From positions 1 to 14,437 of the forward strand of contig JBFIDG010000043.1 in NCBI GenBank assembly GCA_041581335.1: 14,437 nucleotides of DNA. The letters run 5' to 3'. Source of the stretch: JBFGSX01 sp041581335 (GTDB lineage: Archaea > Thermoplasmatota > E2 > JACPAO01 > JAHFTW01). Positions 12,994 through 14,437 of this stretch are shown one piece after another (position 1 is the stretch's first letter; every line of letters starts with the position of its first letter). The notes under the pieces were generated by a model. The model saw only the letters and a list, made by a program, of their open reading frames with translations. It searched no databases and had not been told where the DNA came from. The translations under genes and the position numbers were made by a program.

Positions 12994-14162
12994 TAGACGA
13001 CGCTGGCGTTGTTGCTGCAATCCGAGGTGCCCGCGTTGCACACCTTGTACGTGTACGTGCCACTGGGGTTCTTGCCCAGATTGTCCGTGTAAGAACCACT
13101 GTTGGCGACCGTGGCACCGATGGCGCCATTGACGTAGACATCGACGCTGCCACCACCGCTTGTCCAGGCCAGGTCGACGACGCTGTTCTTGCCCTTGGTC
13201 CCCTTGTCGGCGGTCAAGGCGGCAGGGGCCGGGGCCGGTTCGGGGTCAGGACCAGGGTCGCCGCCACCGCCGTTGAGGGTGCTGCCGGGGGCCGGGTGCT
13301 CGTGACCCACCGGGATCGGAGCCAACAGGTCCAGCCAATTGGTGCCAGGGTTCAGGCAATCGACGTGACTGTACTGACCGGCGCTCATGTGGACATACGA
13401 TCCGGCATCTTGTTGCAGTTCGGGGTGGCCCAGCATGTCACCGTAGACGGCCGAGAGTGCCTTGATGTTGAGGTTGCTGACGCAGTGGACCTGAGCCGGG
13501 TTGTGTTGGTAGCTCATGATGTCCTGTTCGGGGAAGTTGTTGGCGCTGAAGTCCAACGCGTCGCCGACGTGACCGACGCCCAGGCAGTGGCCCAGTTCGT
13601 GCTGGTTCAGGTCGTACATGTTGATCTCGTTCTCTTGGTCGGGAAGCCAGAAGAAGTTCGTGTTGATGACGGTGCATTGGAATCCACCGTCACTGCACTC
13701 GGCCTGCGCGACCGCCCAGGGGCTCTGTTCGTGCTGGTGCCACTCGATGGCCGCTTCGCCGAACCCGATGCCGTGGCACCAGGTGACGGGGGACGCCAGG
13801 CCGATGCCGAACAGAAGCACCGGATTGTACTCGGCGCTGAAGATGATGATCTCGGGGTCCGCCAAGGCTTCAGGCGTCGGCGTGTCGTAGCCAAGGGTAT
13901 ACGCACGGATGTTGACGCCGTCCGCGAGCCAGGAAGGGCCGATGGCATTGATGCCGTCGTCCCAGGCCTGGACGGACTTCTCGATGTTGACCAGGTCGCG
14001 AGCATAGTACGGCGACACGGGGGGCACGATCAACACGTCGATGTTGGGGGTGTCGACGTCGTACAGGATGTACTCGTGGTAGTCGTTGTCGTTGAAGTCG
14101 GCGGCCTGCACCATGGTGCCGGCCACGAGCAGCGCGGCAAAGATTGCCAGTGGGCGTCGCAT
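12990..14162 (-). CDS. Secreted metzincin-like zinc metalloprotease with FN3-like C-terminal domain
   Basis: The 390-residue protein has a signal peptide, MRRPLAIFAALLVAGTMVQA (cleavage near AQA-like VQA-A). The protease domain carries HELGHCLGVGH (His188, Glu189, His192, His198), the full HExxHxxGxxH zinc site, and a Met-turn DIMSY (Met216). Several Cys pairs suggest disulfides in the secreted protein. A Gly/Pro/Asp linker (about 297-314) leads to a C-terminal domain (315-390) with VVDLAWTSGGG, VDVYVNG and GTYTYKVCNAGTSDCSN. This FN3-like module resembles the tails of many bacterial secreted proteases. The 3' end overlaps the photolyase stop by 4 nt. It differs from the first metzincin of the window in lacking Asp repeats and a membrane anchor, so it should be released. 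Substrate unknown. Confidence 0.9.
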   Translation of the reverse strand: MRRPLAIFAALLVAGTMVQAADFNDNDYHEYILYDVDTPNIDVLIVPPVSPYYARDLVNIEKSVQAWDDGINAIGPSWLADGVNIRAYTLGYDTPTPEALADPEIIIFSAEYNPVLLFGIGLASPVTWCHGIGFGEAAIEWHQHEQSPWAVAQAECSDGGFQCTVINTNFFWLPDQENEINMYDLNQHELGHCLGVGHVGDALDFSANNFPEQDIMSYQHNPAQVHCVSNLNIKALSAVYGDMLGHPELQQDAGSYVHMSAGQYSHVDCLNPGTNWLDLLAPIPVGHEHPAPGSTLNGGGGDPGPDPEPAPAPAALTADKGTKGKNSVVDLAWTSGGGSVDVYVNGAIGATVANSGSYTDNLGKNPSGTYTYKVCNAGTSDCSNNASVVY

Positions 14163-14210
14163 AGCCGGACCATCCCCCTGCAGCCACTGGAAGCTTTCGC
14201 TGCGGTTCTC

Positions 14211-14221
14211 TATTAGCTATA
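14211..14221 (-). promoter_or_regulatory. Possible TATA element of the FN3-protease gene
   Basis: The minus strand reads TATAGCTAATA, the most A/T-rich patch upstream of the ATG at 14162. It lies about 54 nt from the start, so the message would have a leader of roughly 28 nt. That leader contains a G-run (14174-14178) 11 nt before the ATG that could serve as a ribosome site. This gene is thus an exception to the leaderless pattern of the window. Confidence 0.35.
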
Positions 14222-14231
14222 CGCGGCGCGA

Positions 14232-14257
14232 CCGGCCATCCCTGTGGTGTCGGCCGG
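14232..14257. repeat. Inverted repeat CCGGCC / GGCCGG
   Basis: Six-base arms at 14232-14237 and 14252-14257 enclose a 14-nt loop. It stands right beside a stronger hairpin at 14259-14280, between the end of the right-edge gene and the promoter patch of the protease gene. No T-run follows on either strand. Confidence 0.4.
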
Positions 14258-14258
14258 C

Positions 14259-14280
14259 CAGCACCGACGCATCGGTGCTG
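14259..14280. repeat. Perfect hairpin, 9-bp stem and 4-nt loop
   Basis: CAGCACCGA and TCGGTGCTG pair perfectly around CGCA. It lies about 40 nt past the stop of the right-edge minus-strand gene, so it may mark or protect the 3' end of that transcript. It could also be an operator for the protease gene. Confidence 0.5.
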
Positions 14281-14320
14281 CAGGCCAGCCGCCATGGGAC
14301 CGTGTCAATGGAGCGTCAGA

Positions 14321-14437
14321 TCACGGCGACGGGTTGGTGCACAACAATTGGATGTTGTCCCCATCGAAGGCCCATTCTACGTCCCATTGGGGACCCGGGA
14401 ACGCGACCTCGGCTGCCGCGACGACTGCCGCCCGCCC
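14321..14437 (-). CDS. C-terminal end of a probable pyruvate/PEP-binding (PPDK_N-like) protein, truncated by window
   Basis: Only the last 38 codons are in the window, read leftward to a TGA at 14323-14321. They contain FPGPQWDVEWAFDGDNIQLL, which resembles the end of the pyruvate phosphate dikinase / PEP synthase N-terminal domain, where a PqDiEWAxdG...iyiLQaRP block is typical. The final QARP part is replaced by CTNPSP. If the protein ends here, it holds only that ATP-grasp-like domain at its C-terminus and not the full PEP synthase. The 5' part is beyond the right edge, so family and length are uncertain. Confidence 0.55.
   Translation of the reverse strand, partial: GRAAVVAAAEVAFPGPQWDVEWAFDGDNIQLLCTNPSP

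Noticed and set aside
12900..14216. 438-codon plus-strand frame opposite the FN3-protease gene
   Set aside because: The minus strand there has a signal peptide, zinc motif and Met-turn; the plus frame is Val/Asp/Gly-rich shadow sequence.

Overview
The window is G+C-rich (about two thirds by eye) and looks archaeal. The main evidence is promoter layout: six gene or operon starts have an A/T-rich, TATA-like patch centred 27-28 nt upstream of the start codon, so their transcripts should begin at or next to that codon (leaderless). Genes inside operons instead have Shine-Dalgarno-like sequences and ATGA-type overlaps. Secreted proteins with thrombospondin type-3-like Asp repeats, lipobox-anchored lipoproteins and a class II photolyase also fit. 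The best guess is a high-GC Thermoplasmatota (Thermoplasmata-related) euryarchaeon. That lineage call is inference; no rRNA or ribosomal protein is present to fix it.

Layout, left to right. Positions 1-3436 (minus strand) hold two exported hydrolases: a CocE/NonD (peptidase S15-like) alpha/beta hydrolase that runs off the left edge, and upstream of it a metzincin-like protease with Asp-rich calcium-binding repeats and a C-terminal membrane anchor. A divergent promoter region (3437-3636) separates them from a plus-strand succinate dehydrogenase operon, sdhC-sdhA-sdhB (3637-7223), followed by a small membrane protein (7255-7587). The membrane subunit resembles the actinobacterial Sdh1 type. A hairpin plus T-run then precedes a blue-copper lipoprotein (7705-8235). 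Next come two overlapping minus-strand zinc-ribbon microproteins (8222-8613), and divergent from them a lipoprotein (8691-9107) and a 49-residue basic protein (9118-9267).

Positions 9316-12993 form a compact three-gene operon: an atypical SDR with a DUF2867 domain, a DUF523-DUF1722 protein related to the thiouracil/tRNA-4-thiouridine desulfidases (TudS/RudS), and a class II CPD photolyase. This looks like a light or near-UV response unit: photolyase repairs pyrimidine dimers and the desulfidase would act on 4-thiouridine, the near-UV sensor base of tRNA. A convergent secreted metzincin with an FN3-like C-terminal domain (12990-14162) shares a palindromic CTAG with the photolyase, which supplies both stop codons. 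The right edge holds the last 38 codons of a minus-strand gene that looks like the end of a pyruvate/PEP-binding (PPDK_N) domain.

No tRNA, rRNA, CRISPR array, insertion sequence or phage gene was seen. No stretch above 300 nt lacks a gene; the largest gaps are 3437-3636 (divergent promoters) and 14163-14320 (two hairpins and an A/T-rich patch). The most interesting items are the photolyase/desulfidase operon, the Cys/His-rich Sdh membrane subunit, and the tandem zinc-ribbon pair.
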